From: an uncultured Faecalicoccus sp.
Lineage (GTDB): Bacteria > Bacillota_I > Bacilli_A > Erysipelotrichales > Erysipelotrichaceae
Reading direction: 5' to 3'
Assembly: GCA_902497095.1 (NCBI GenBank)
Contig: CABVDD010000016.1
Coordinates: forward strand, 1 to 48,476
DNA length: 48,476 nt
Shown here: positions 41,806 through 48,476 of the stretch, piece after piece
Numbering within the stretch: the first letter of the stretch is position 1
Layout: every line of letters starts with the position of its first letter
Made by a program: the position numbers and the translations under genes
Notes under the pieces: generated by a model
Told to the model about the DNA's origin: nothing
The model's input: the letters and a program-made list of their open reading frames with translations, nothing else
Database searches by the model: none

Positions 41806-42303
41806 ATGAAACTTACTGAAATAGCAGCCATTGGTAAAAATAGAGAATTGGGAAAAGATAATCAGCTGATTTGGCATTTTCCCCAAGATTTAAAATTTTT
41901 TAAAGAACAGACAAAGGGACATACGATCGTGATGGGGCGAAAGACTTTTGAATCGCTTCCGGGTATGTTGCCAAACCGACATCATATCGTGATTTCTAAA
42001 TCTGGTATCCAATTGCCTGAAGAAGTGGAAGTGTTTAGTTCAATTGATGATTTTATTGATGCTTATCAACAAAAAGATGAAGAAATCTTTGTGATTGGTG
42101 GTGCTATGATCTATGAACAAATGTTGGGGTTGTGTCATCGACTGATTTTGACAGAAATTGATCAAAGTTATGATGCAGATGTGTTCTTTCCTGCATTTCC
42201 AAAAGAAAAGTATACTAAAAAAGTTTTAAATGACATTATTGAAAATGGAGTCCATTATCAACATGTGGAATATCTACTTAAGTTAAGGTCGGAGAACTGC
42301 TAA
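41806..42303 (+). CDS. folA: Dihydrofolate reductase
   Basis: Regenerates tetrahydrofolate used up by ThyA. 165 aa, typical length. N-terminal ELGKDNQLIWHFPQDLKFFK has the catalytic acidic residue (Asp), followed by VMGRKTFESLP (NADPH site) and FVIGGAMIYEQ. AGGAGG before the ATG. Pairing with thyA is the common folate-cycle arrangement. Its last codons form part of the terminator. Confidence 0.95.
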   Translation: MKLTEIAAIGKNRELGKDNQLIWHFPQDLKFFKEQTKGHTIVMGRKTFESLPGMLPNRHHIVISKSGIQLPEEVEVFSSIDDFIDAYQQKDEEIFVIGGAMIYEQMLGLCHRLILTEIDQSYDADVFFPAFPKEKYTKKVLNDIIENGVHYQHVEYLLKLRSENC

Positions 42304-42326
42304 TGCAGTAAGCCGACTTTTCTTTT
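42286..42326 (+). terminator. thyA-folA terminator
   Basis: GTCGG (42288-42292) pairs with CCGAC (42313-42317) and CTGC/GCAG (42297-42300/42305-42308) extend it, followed by TTTTCTTTTT. The stem begins inside folA. Confidence 0.8.
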
Positions 42327-42370
42327 TGTGACAAATCCTACAGATGCAATAAAAAATATGTGCATATCAT

Positions 42371-42398
42371 TTGAAATCGCTTACAAAAGTGTCATAAT
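42371..42398 (+). promoter_or_regulatory. Promoter of the acyl-CoA dehydrogenase/flavodiiron operon
   Basis: TTGAAA (42371-42376), a 16-bp spacer and CATAAT (42393-42398). AAGGAGG precedes the ATG at 42423. Confidence 0.65.
42372..42385. promoter_or_regulatory. CcpA binding site (cre)
   Basis: TGAAATCGCTTACA matches the cre consensus TGWAANCGNTNWCA at every position. It overlaps the -35 and the spacer, where bound CcpA would block RNA polymerase, so the operon should be catabolite-repressed. ccpA itself is not in the window. Confidence 0.65.
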
Positions 42399-42422
42399 AG
42401 AAATAACAAGAAGGAGGTTATT

Positions 42423-44330
42423 ATGCTTTTTACGACAACATTGGAACATGAACAGATTCGTAAAGCTGTTCGTGAGTTTGCAGAAACGGAAATTAAACCC
42501 ATCGCATTTAGTCTTGATCAAAATAATGAATTTCCGCAAGAGCAAATTCAAAAATTTGGTGAAATGGGATTTATGGGCTTGCCATATCCAAAAGAATATG
42601 GTGGAGCTGGTAAAGATGTATTAAGTTATGCCATTGCGGTAGAGGAACTATCTCGTGTAGATGGTGGTACGGGTGTTATTTTATCAGCCCATGTATCTTT
42701 AGGAACATTTCCTATTGCACATTTTGGTACTGAGGAACAGAAACAAAAATATTTGGTACCCTTGGCAAAAGGGGAGAAACTGGCTGCTTTTGGTTTGACA
42801 GAACCTAATGCCGGAAGTGATGCTTCAGGAACAGAAACTACAGCTGAATGGAATGGTGAAGGATATATCTTAAATGGAAATAAGATTTTTATTACCAATG
42901 CGCCTAAAGCTGATGTTTATGTGGTATTTGCGGTAACCGATAAAGATAAAGGAACCCATGGTATCAGTGCTTTTATCATTGAAAAAGGATGGGATGGTTT
43001 TACGTTTGGTGACCATTATGATAAGTTAGGTATTCGCTCTTCTTCTACGGCAGAACTTCGTTTTAATAATGTATTTGTTCCAAAAGAAAACTTATTAGGT
43101 AATGAAGGTGACGGCTTTAAGATCGCGATGATGACTTTGGACGGTGGTCGTATTGGTATTGCAGCACAAGCTTTGGGAATTGCTCAGGGTGCCTATGAAG
43201 CTGCTGTAGAATATGCTAAAGAACGTGTTCAGTTTGGTCGACCGATTGCAAGTCAACAAGCCATTTCCTTTAAGATCGCCGATATGGCTACAAAGATTCG
43301 TTGTGCCAGATTCTTGGTATATAGTGCTGCGGAATTAAAAGAAGCTCATGAGCCTTATGGTAAAGAAAGTGCTATGGCAAAGATGTATGCATCGGATATT
43401 GCCTTAGAAGTTGTTAATGATGCCGTTCAGATCTTTGGTGGTACAGGATATCTAAAAGGTATGGATGTAGAAAGAATGTATCGAGATGCCAAAATCACTA
43501 CCATTTATGAAGGAACGAATGAAATTCAAAGAATAGTTATTGCCTCACATATCCTACCTCGTAAAAAAGACAAGAAAAAAGCTCGTGTTGCGCAAAAAGC
43601 TAATGTAGGTATAACCGGTGTTAGAAAAAATAAGATTTTTGAAGGTACACCACAAGAACAGGTGGATCAGTTGGTGGCTGCCTTGAAAAAGGATGGTTAT
43701 GACTTTACGCAGGGCATTGCGATAGATACACCAATTGTTGATGCCGAACGTGTAGTTAGTGTTGGTAAGGGAATTGGACCAAAAGAAAATATGAAACTGA
43801 TTGAAGAACTGGCCAAAAATGCAGGAGCTGCCATAGGTTGCAGCCGTCCGGTAGCTGAAAGCTTGCAGTACCTTCCATTAGATCGTTATGTAGGTATGTC
43901 AGGACAAAAATTCCATGGAAATCTATATATTGCTTGTGGTATTTCAGGTGCTTCGCAACATTTAAAGGGTATTGTGGATGCGACAACGATCGTTGCGATC
44001 AATATTGATCCTAAAGCACATATTTTTAAGAATGCAGACTATGGCATTGTTGGAGATGTAGAAGTGATCTTGCCTTTGTTATCAAAGGCACTGGATACAG
44101 GTGAAAAGAAGCCGGCACCGCCAATGGTTAAAATGAGACGTCCGTTCTTTAAAAAGAGTGCTCCAGAATATAAGCGTTATGTATGCCTGGGTTGTGGACA
44201 TGAGTATGATCAAGCGTATGGAGATCCAGAAAGTGGTATTGATCCAGGAACACCATTCAACAAACTTCCTGAAGATTGGATTTGTCCAAAATGTGGTGAA
44301 GGAAAAGAAAGCTATATTGAAGAGGAGTAA
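42423..44330 (+). CDS. Acyl-CoA dehydrogenase / ETF-alpha FAD domain / rubredoxin fusion
   Basis: 635 aa, three redox modules. Residues 1 to about 378 are a short-chain acyl-CoA dehydrogenase (FGLTEPNAGSDASGTETTA; catalytic base E363 in YEGTNEIQ). After a Lys-rich linker, about 440-575 match the C-terminal FAD domain of ETF-alpha (GCSRPVAES, IACGISGASQHLKG, ADYGIVGD); the N-terminal ETF-alpha domain and any EtfB are absent. Residues about 583-635 are a rubredoxin with C588, C591, C621 and C624 (CLGCG, ICPKCG). Electrons could pass from acyl-CoA through two flavins to the iron site and on to the flavodiiron protein encoded 9 nt downstream (inference). Confidence 0.93.
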   Translation: MLFTTTLEHEQIRKAVREFAETEIKPIAFSLDQNNEFPQEQIQKFGEMGFMGLPYPKEYGGAGKDVLSYAIAVEELSRVDGGTGVILSAHVSLGTFPIAHFGTEEQKQKYLVPLAKGEKLAAFGLTEPNAGSDASGTETTAEWNGEGYILNGNKIFITNAPKADVYVVFAVTDKDKGTHGISAFIIEKGWDGFTFGDHYDKLGIRSSSTAELRFNNVFVPKENLLGNEGDGFKIAMMTLDGGRIGIAAQALGIAQGAYEAAVEYAKERVQFGRPIASQQAISFKIADMATKIRCARFLVYSAAELKEAHEPYGKESAMAKMYASDIALEVVNDAVQIFGGTGYLKGMDVERMYRDAKITTIYEGTNEIQRIVIASHILPRKKDKKKARVAQKANVGITGVRKNKIFEGTPQEQVDQLVAALKKDGYDFTQGIAIDTPIVDAERVVSVGKGIGPKENMKLIEELAKNAGAAIGCSRPVAESLQYLPLDRYVGMSGQKFHGNLYIACGISGASQHLKGIVDATTIVAINIDPKAHIFKNADYGIVGDVEVILPLLSKALDTGEKKPAPPMVKMRRPFFKKSAPEYKRYVCLGCGHEYDQAYGDPESGIDPGTPFNKLPEDWICPKCGEGKESYIEEE

Positions 44331-44339
44331 AAAAAGTTT

Positions 44340-45557
44340 ATGTATAATGTCAGAAAAGTTGTAGAAGATCTATATTGGGTAGGAGGCAGTGACCATCGTT
44401 TGGAACTGTTTGAAAACATTCATCCGATCCCTGATGGAGTTTCATATAATTCATATGTTCTTTTGGATGAAAAAACAGTTTTATTTGATACCGTAGATTG
44501 GTCAATTTGCCGACAGTTTTTGGAAAATTTGGAACATGTCTTAGATGGTAGAGATTTGGATTATGTGATTATCAATCATATGGAACCTGATCATGCAGCT
44601 AGTATGGAAGAAGTATTGCTTCGTTATCCTAATGCGAAAGTGATTTCTACAGAAAAATCAATTATGATGATGTATCAATTTGGTTTTAATGTAGAAGGAA
44701 GAACTGAAACGGTTGCCGAAGGCGACAGTCGTTGTTTTGGAAAGCATACAATAGCTTTTGTAGATGCACCAATGGTTCATTGGCCAGAAGCTATGGTCAG
44801 CTATGATGCCACCAATGGGGTCTTGTTCTCAGCAGATGCCTTTGGAAGTTTTAAAGCGTTGGATGGAAAATTATTTGCCGATGAAGTGAATTTTGATAGA
44901 GATTGGATCGATGAAGCCAGACGTTATCTGACAAATATCGTAGGTAAATATGGTCCAGAAGTTATGCATCTTTTAAAAAAGGCACAAAATTTAGATATCA
45001 AAGTGATTTGTCCATTACATGGACCGGTTTGGAGAAAACCAGAAGATATTCAATATATCATCAATAAGTATGTAAAATGGGCTACATATGAACCAGAGGA
45101 AAAAGGTGTTTTGATCGTCTATGCCTCTATGTATGGAAATACAGAGTCTGCTGCCCAAGTTCTTGCTACACAGCTTGTAGAAAAAGGTATGACAAATGTT
45201 AAGGTATATGATGTATCGAAGACACATGTTTCATATTTAGTTGCTGAAGCGTTTAAATATTCTCATATTGTCTTTGCCAGTGTTACGTACAATCTACAGA
45301 TTTATCCAGTAATGAAAGATTTTTTGGAACATTTGGCTATGTTGAATCTACAAAACAGGATTTGCGGTATTATTGAGAATGGTTCCTGGGCACCACAATC
45401 CGGTTTACTGATTCGTGAATTTTTAGATGATGAAATGAAACAAATGAGTATTATTAATAGTGATCTAACTATCATTAGTTCTCTTCATGAAAAAGATCAA
45501 AGAGATATGGACTTGTTTGTAGATAGTTTACTAGATACGATGAAGGAAGAAGAATAA
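44340..45557 (+). CDS. fprA: Flavodiiron protein (A-type flavoprotein, O2/NO reductase)
   Basis: 405 aa. The N-terminal metallo-beta-lactamase-like domain has the full diiron ligand set: H80, E82, D84 and H85 (HMEPDH), H147, D166 and H227. Residues about 255-400 are a flavodoxin domain (FMN loop SMYGNTES). Such proteins reduce O2 to water, or NO to N2O, using rubredoxin electrons. The gene directly upstream carries a rubredoxin domain, so the partner is probably that fusion protein. AGAGGAG lies about 12 nt before the ATG. A strong terminator follows. Confidence 0.94.
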   Translation: MYNVRKVVEDLYWVGGSDHRLELFENIHPIPDGVSYNSYVLLDEKTVLFDTVDWSICRQFLENLEHVLDGRDLDYVIINHMEPDHAASMEEVLLRYPNAKVISTEKSIMMMYQFGFNVEGRTETVAEGDSRCFGKHTIAFVDAPMVHWPEAMVSYDATNGVLFSADAFGSFKALDGKLFADEVNFDRDWIDEARRYLTNIVGKYGPEVMHLLKKAQNLDIKVICPLHGPVWRKPEDIQYIINKYVKWATYEPEEKGVLIVYASMYGNTESAAQVLATQLVEKGMTNVKVYDVSKTHVSYLVAEAFKYSHIVFASVTYNLQIYPVMKDFLEHLAMLNLQNRICGIIENGSWAPQSGLLIREFLDDEMKQMSIINSDLTIISSLHEKDQRDMDLFVDSLLDTMKEEE

Positions 45558-45578
45558 GTAAGCAGATCCTATAGAGAA

Positions 45579-45612
45579 GAGATTGCAGAAATTTTGCAGT
45601 CTCTTTTTTTAT
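45579..45612 (+). terminator. fprA terminator
   Basis: AGAGATTGCA (45579-45588) pairs with TGCAGTCTCT (45596-45605), followed by a T-run. Confidence 0.88.
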
Positions 45613-45623
45613 CGTTAATGAAG

Positions 45624-45666
45624 TAAAATAATAAAAAATACCCTACTGACTAACAGAAGGATATTA
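45624..45666 (-). terminator. Terminator of the PI-PLC-like gene
   Basis: In the minus-strand RNA, AATATCCTTCTG (45666-45655) pairs with CAGTAGGGTATT (45649-45638) with one mismatch and a G-U pair, followed by a T-rich tract. It is about 100 nt past the stop codon. Confidence 0.6.
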
Positions 45667-45763
45667 AATTTGAAATATATTTTATTTTTGATATGCAGAT
45701 GAATTCATACCTCTGGAAGGATCTTTTAAATGATAAATTATGAATCTTTGAATAAATTTTCAT

Positions 45764-47950
45764 TTATCTTTTTTTCTGGTATTTTAGAAAAATCAAAAGC
45801 ATCAGTCCAAAGCCAATAAGACAAATTCCAACAATGCAGTTAAAAGTTAAACCAGTATTTGGTACAGTCACAATTTGTTCATCTTTTTTAACAGTAAGTT
45901 GGCCTGCAATGAAGGTGATATTGTAATTATCAATACCGGATCCAGATATATTTAATATCAATGCTGAATCATAGCTTTTCCCAAATTGAAGATGTTCAGG
46001 ATTTAAATGACTACTTAATGATTCAGAAAGTTTAACTTTACCTATGTTTATATCTTGTTCAAGAACTTTACTGATATCATCGGTGCTAAAGGAAACAGGA
46101 ATATTTTTTATATCTTTTTTTGTCAAGACTTGATCATTAGCGGTAATAGTTATAGACCTTGGATTTATGGTGTAGCTTGCTTGGATTTCAGCATCTTCTA
46201 ACAGGATCAGACCTTTGGATTTGGCATAATCTGCGATCTTTTTATATCCTGTTTCAGATAACTTTATAGAATAACTATTTCGGTTAACAGGTGTTTCTAT
46301 TTCCTTGTGAGAATCTTTAAAAAAAGACATGTCATTTATGCCAAAATCAGAAAAGGCTTCTTCTATTGTATTTTGATTATGATCTACATACTTTAATATA
46401 ACAGGACTTTTGAGATAAGATGCAGGTTGTCCATCATAAATTTTCTGTTCAGATTGTAAGCTTACATTCATTATCTTTTGTGAAGATATTTCTACAGGTA
46501 TGATTTGATTGATTCTTTGAATAAGAGAATCCCTTTTTGTACCTTCAGGAAAAGATTCCTGTAATGACTTTAAAGCATCATTTTTGAGTTTTTGTACTTC
46601 TTGTATAATTGTATCCATTAATTCTTTTTCCTTTGTCGGAAGCAGTCCATTTTCAAAAGCCTTTTCTTTGATTGCACTGAGTTTTTGATTGGTCTGTTCC
46701 GCTTTTTCAATGCTCTCTAAATAAGGTTGAAGATCAAAGGCTTGGATACTACTTGTATCCGGGATGGGATGCTCTTGTAGATAAGCTTTTATGCGAAGTA
46801 CAGCTGTTGTTTCACCAACACTATATGTATGATCTTGAAGTTCTTGTTCAAGCTGTTGTTTGATTTCGTTGGCATTTTCTATACATCTATCTAATTCATC
46901 TTTCTCATTTTCATCAATGATTCCATCTTGATTAATATCCGTAAAAAGCGGATCTTGAAGACTTTTTAGACATTTTTCATATTCTTTTTGTAACTCAAAT
47001 AAATTACGAGCATGCTGGTTGATGTCGATGATGTTACGAATGATATTTTCATCAGGTACGTCCATAGGAAGAATTCCAAGTGTATCATATTGATGACTTA
47101 CTTGAGTTAACCACGCATTATATTTTGAGTTCATATCTTTAGCCAGCCGTTGTATATTGGCGATGCCTGCTGTATAAGATAAAAAATTGATGGTCAAGTC
47201 ATTCAAATTATAGTTGGCTGTTACAGACTGTTGTTTAATAAGTTCAAGTTTGGTGGAGTCGTTAACATCTTTATAGGTATCTTGGATTGATGGCTCATAC
47301 CAGTTGTATTGTGCCATATCATGTAATGCGCCTTGCGTATCATTGATGATCACAAATTTGCCTCGTACATCTTCAACGGTTGGTGCCTTAGATCGATCAT
47401 GATAAATACAGTTGTTCAAACCAGATTCATCTAAAGCTTTTTTAAGCACGGTTTGATATTTTATCCAATCATCATACGTTTTATAAGAAAAGTTTTCATT
47501 CTTGATTCTGGCAATGATAAATTCATTAGGATGTACGTCCAAAAATGATTTGATCTCACGAAAATGTTCCGTAATACCACCCCATCCACCAACCCATACA
47601 GACCCATGATGCATCGATCCATCTTGTGCTACGCGTAAATCCAGGAAACGGATCCCTTGTAGAAGTTGATGCGTAATATCTTTTGTTTGTGCCTGAACAA
47701 TACCTAGCCAGTTAGTGCCGTTATATGCAGCACTATCATGCGTTCCTGGTATAGAAAGAACCGAAATAGGCTGTTTGTCATCCAATATTTGATCCATCCA
47801 GTTTGTCAAATCAACCGTGTCTATAGGTACATGTGGTCTTGTATCAAAGGCATATATCATATTGGTTTGCAGACTAAAAAGTAGGGTACAAAATAGAATA
47901 AATATGAGTTCTATTAACCATTGAATTCTTAAACGTGACTGATTTGACAT
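45764..47950 (-). CDS. Cell-wall-anchored PI-PLC-like phosphodiesterase
   Basis: 728 aa. A signal peptide (about 1-35) precedes a PI-specific phospholipase C X-type domain (about 45-320) with catalytic H71 (SIPGTHDSAA), GIRFLDLR and second His H115 (MHHGSVW). An EF-hand-like loop DINQDGIIDENE (338-349) could bind calcium. Helical and beta repeat regions follow, ending in an MBG-like domain (about 595-690). The C terminus has a sortase-type signal VPNTG (696-700), a hydrophobic span and KYQKKR. It should be displayed on the wall and act on inositol lipids or GPI-like glycans. AAGAGGA lies 8 nt before the ATG. Confidence 0.88.
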   Translation of the reverse strand: MSNQSRLRIQWLIELIFILFCTLLFSLQTNMIYAFDTRPHVPIDTVDLTNWMDQILDDKQPISVLSIPGTHDSAAYNGTNWLGIVQAQTKDITHQLLQGIRFLDLRVAQDGSMHHGSVWVGGWGGITEHFREIKSFLDVHPNEFIIARIKNENFSYKTYDDWIKYQTVLKKALDESGLNNCIYHDRSKAPTVEDVRGKFVIINDTQGALHDMAQYNWYEPSIQDTYKDVNDSTKLELIKQQSVTANYNLNDLTINFLSYTAGIANIQRLAKDMNSKYNAWLTQVSHQYDTLGILPMDVPDENIIRNIIDINQHARNLFELQKEYEKCLKSLQDPLFTDINQDGIIDENEKDELDRCIENANEIKQQLEQELQDHTYSVGETTAVLRIKAYLQEHPIPDTSSIQAFDLQPYLESIEKAEQTNQKLSAIKEKAFENGLLPTKEKELMDTIIQEVQKLKNDALKSLQESFPEGTKRDSLIQRINQIIPVEISSQKIMNVSLQSEQKIYDGQPASYLKSPVILKYVDHNQNTIEEAFSDFGINDMSFFKDSHKEIETPVNRNSYSIKLSETGYKKIADYAKSKGLILLEDAEIQASYTINPRSITITANDQVLTKKDIKNIPVSFSTDDISKVLEQDINIGKVKLSESLSSHLNPEHLQFGKSYDSALILNISGSGIDNYNITFIAGQLTVKKDEQIVTVPNTGLTFNCIVGICLIGFGLMLLIFLKYQKKR

Positions 47951-48250
47951 AGATAAAATCCTCTTAGTATAGTATTCCTATTTAAAAAGTATACTTTATT
48001 ATACCGAAATATGGAAAAGAAACCTAGAGGCTGAGTGATTTTTTCAAAGATAGAAAAATTGAAATTTATCATAAAACAAAAAAAATAGGATTATAGAATC
48101 AACTGTGATCGTATAAAAGGATGGAAAACAAAATCATAGAAGAGAAATTGGTGATGAATTTAAAGGTGGGAAAAACTTATTTATGATAAAGTGGTTAGTT
48201 AATTTATCGGGTTAGATCTTGATATAGCTCCTGAGTAAAAAACTGCATAA
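47951..48250. other. Gene-free region upstream of the PI-PLC-like gene
   Basis: About 300 bases without a credible ORF. The part next to the gene has two TATACT motifs and a TATAAT on the minus strand (about 47965-48005), any of which could be the PI-PLC promoter. None has a good -35. The remainder shows nothing I can name. Confidence 0.4.
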
Positions 48251-48276
48251 TAAAAAAGCCTATGTTTCAAGGCTTT
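48251..48276 (-). terminator. tRNA-Lys terminator
   Basis: On the minus strand AAAGCCT (48276-48270) pairs with AGGCTTT (48261-48255), followed by a T-run (the A-run at 48252-48257). Confidence 0.8.
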
Positions 48277-48284
48277 CTTGACAA

Positions 48285-48360
48285 TGGTGGACCCCTGGGG
48301 ATTCGAACCCCAGACCCACTGATTAAGAGTCAGTTGCTCTGCCAGCTGAGCTAGGGGTCC
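48285..48360 (-). tRNA. tRNA-Lys (anticodon CTT)
   Basis: 76 nt with encoded CCA. Acceptor GGACCCC/GGGGTCC, anticodon stem ACTGA/TCAGT with loop CTCTTAA (anticodon CTT) and T arm CTGGG/CCCAG with loop GTTCGAATC region. All stems pair. Confidence 0.95.
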
Positions 48361-48379
48361 ATGTTTAAGCTTATTTATA

Positions 48380-48408
48380 TTATCATACTTGATTTTTATA
48401 TGCAAGGC
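48380..48408 (-). promoter_or_regulatory. Possible promoter of tRNA-Lys
   Basis: On the minus strand TTGCAT, a 17-bp spacer and TAATAT lie about 20 nt upstream of the tRNA. Both elements are close to consensus. Confidence 0.5.
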
Positions 48409-48476
48409 GAAAATGAATTTCTGTCGCCATTAAGGAAAAATGTCACCCTTCGTTAAGCGAAAATGTCACCTGTAAT
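48407..48476. repeat. Short direct repeats at the window edge, possible mobile-element end
   Basis: AAAATGTCACC occurs at 48437-48447 and 48460-48470. GCGAAAATG occurs at 48407-48415 and 48457-48465, and a related TGTCGCC at 48422-48428. Closely spaced repeats with a TGTCACC core recall the multiple terminal repeats of IS21-type elements. The body would lie beyond the right edge, so this is unproven. Confidence 0.35.

Noticed and set aside
48199..48405. 68-codon minus-strand ORF
   Set aside because: It covers the tRNA-Lys gene and its terminator and has tRNA-derived sequence (AEQLTLNQWVWGSNPQ), a familiar false ORF.
1..48476. CRISPR array, prophage or integrative element
   Set aside because: No regularly spaced repeats, cas genes, integrase, transposase or phage structural genes are seen within the window.

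Overview
The window looks like the chromosome of a low-GC, anaerobic Gram-positive bacterium (Bacillota). An Erysipelotrichia-type gut or oral organism is my best guess from protein style, but that is inference and not a placement. Supporting observations are AT-rich DNA with strong AGGAGG-type ribosome sites, TTGACA/TATAAT promoters, U-tailed terminators, a T-box riboswitch, UGA used only as stop, a class III (oxygen-sensitive) ribonucleotide reductase, a flavodiiron protein and a sortase-type surface protein.

Layout. 1-48 is the 3' end of a 5S rRNA, so an rRNA operon lies just to the left. 151-6884 carries cardiolipin synthase, a convergent fumarase, a cytoplasmic type I pullulanase and IMP dehydrogenase. 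6953-10133 pairs a MarR/radical-SAM fusion protein with the anaerobic ribonucleotide reductase NrdD. 10183-13696 encodes an asymmetric heterodimeric ABC exporter. 13823-17498 is a looser stretch: a DUF2500-like protein, a Fic-fold protein with a degenerate active site, tRNA-Leu, a small acidic protein, a coiled-coil membrane protein, tRNA-Thr, a probable broken secreted-peptide gene and a small membrane protein. 17571-27347 is mostly envelope biology: SGNH esterase, O-antigen-ligase-like protein, M23 and M15 peptidases, a lipoprotein, an SH3b membrane protein, YitT, plus an RsmF-type rRNA methyltransferase and a DUF2130 protein.

27450-35075 is a complete-looking histidine operon, hisZGDCBHAFIE, behind a T-box leader with a CAC (His) specifier. 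A histidinol-phosphate phosphatase is the only step not encoded in it. 35404-38397 holds an AhpC-type peroxiredoxin and a PadR/HAAS (DUF1700) operon. Two related, apparently non-coding transcription units flank this block (about 35150-35306 and 38451-38661). They share promoter spacing and a conserved 5' hairpin, and I cannot assign them to a known RNA class. 38744-42303 is murI, an M18 aminopeptidase, thyA and folA.

42423-45557 is the most striking locus. One polypeptide joins an acyl-CoA dehydrogenase, the FAD domain of ETF-alpha and a rubredoxin, and the next gene is a flavodiiron protein. This suggests a short electron path from acyl-CoA to O2 (or NO). A perfect CcpA cre match overlaps the promoter -35. 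The window ends with a convergent, wall-anchored PI-PLC-like protein, tRNA-Lys and a set of short direct repeats that resemble the end of a mobile element running off the edge.

All functional calls rest on reading motifs by eye. No database search was possible.
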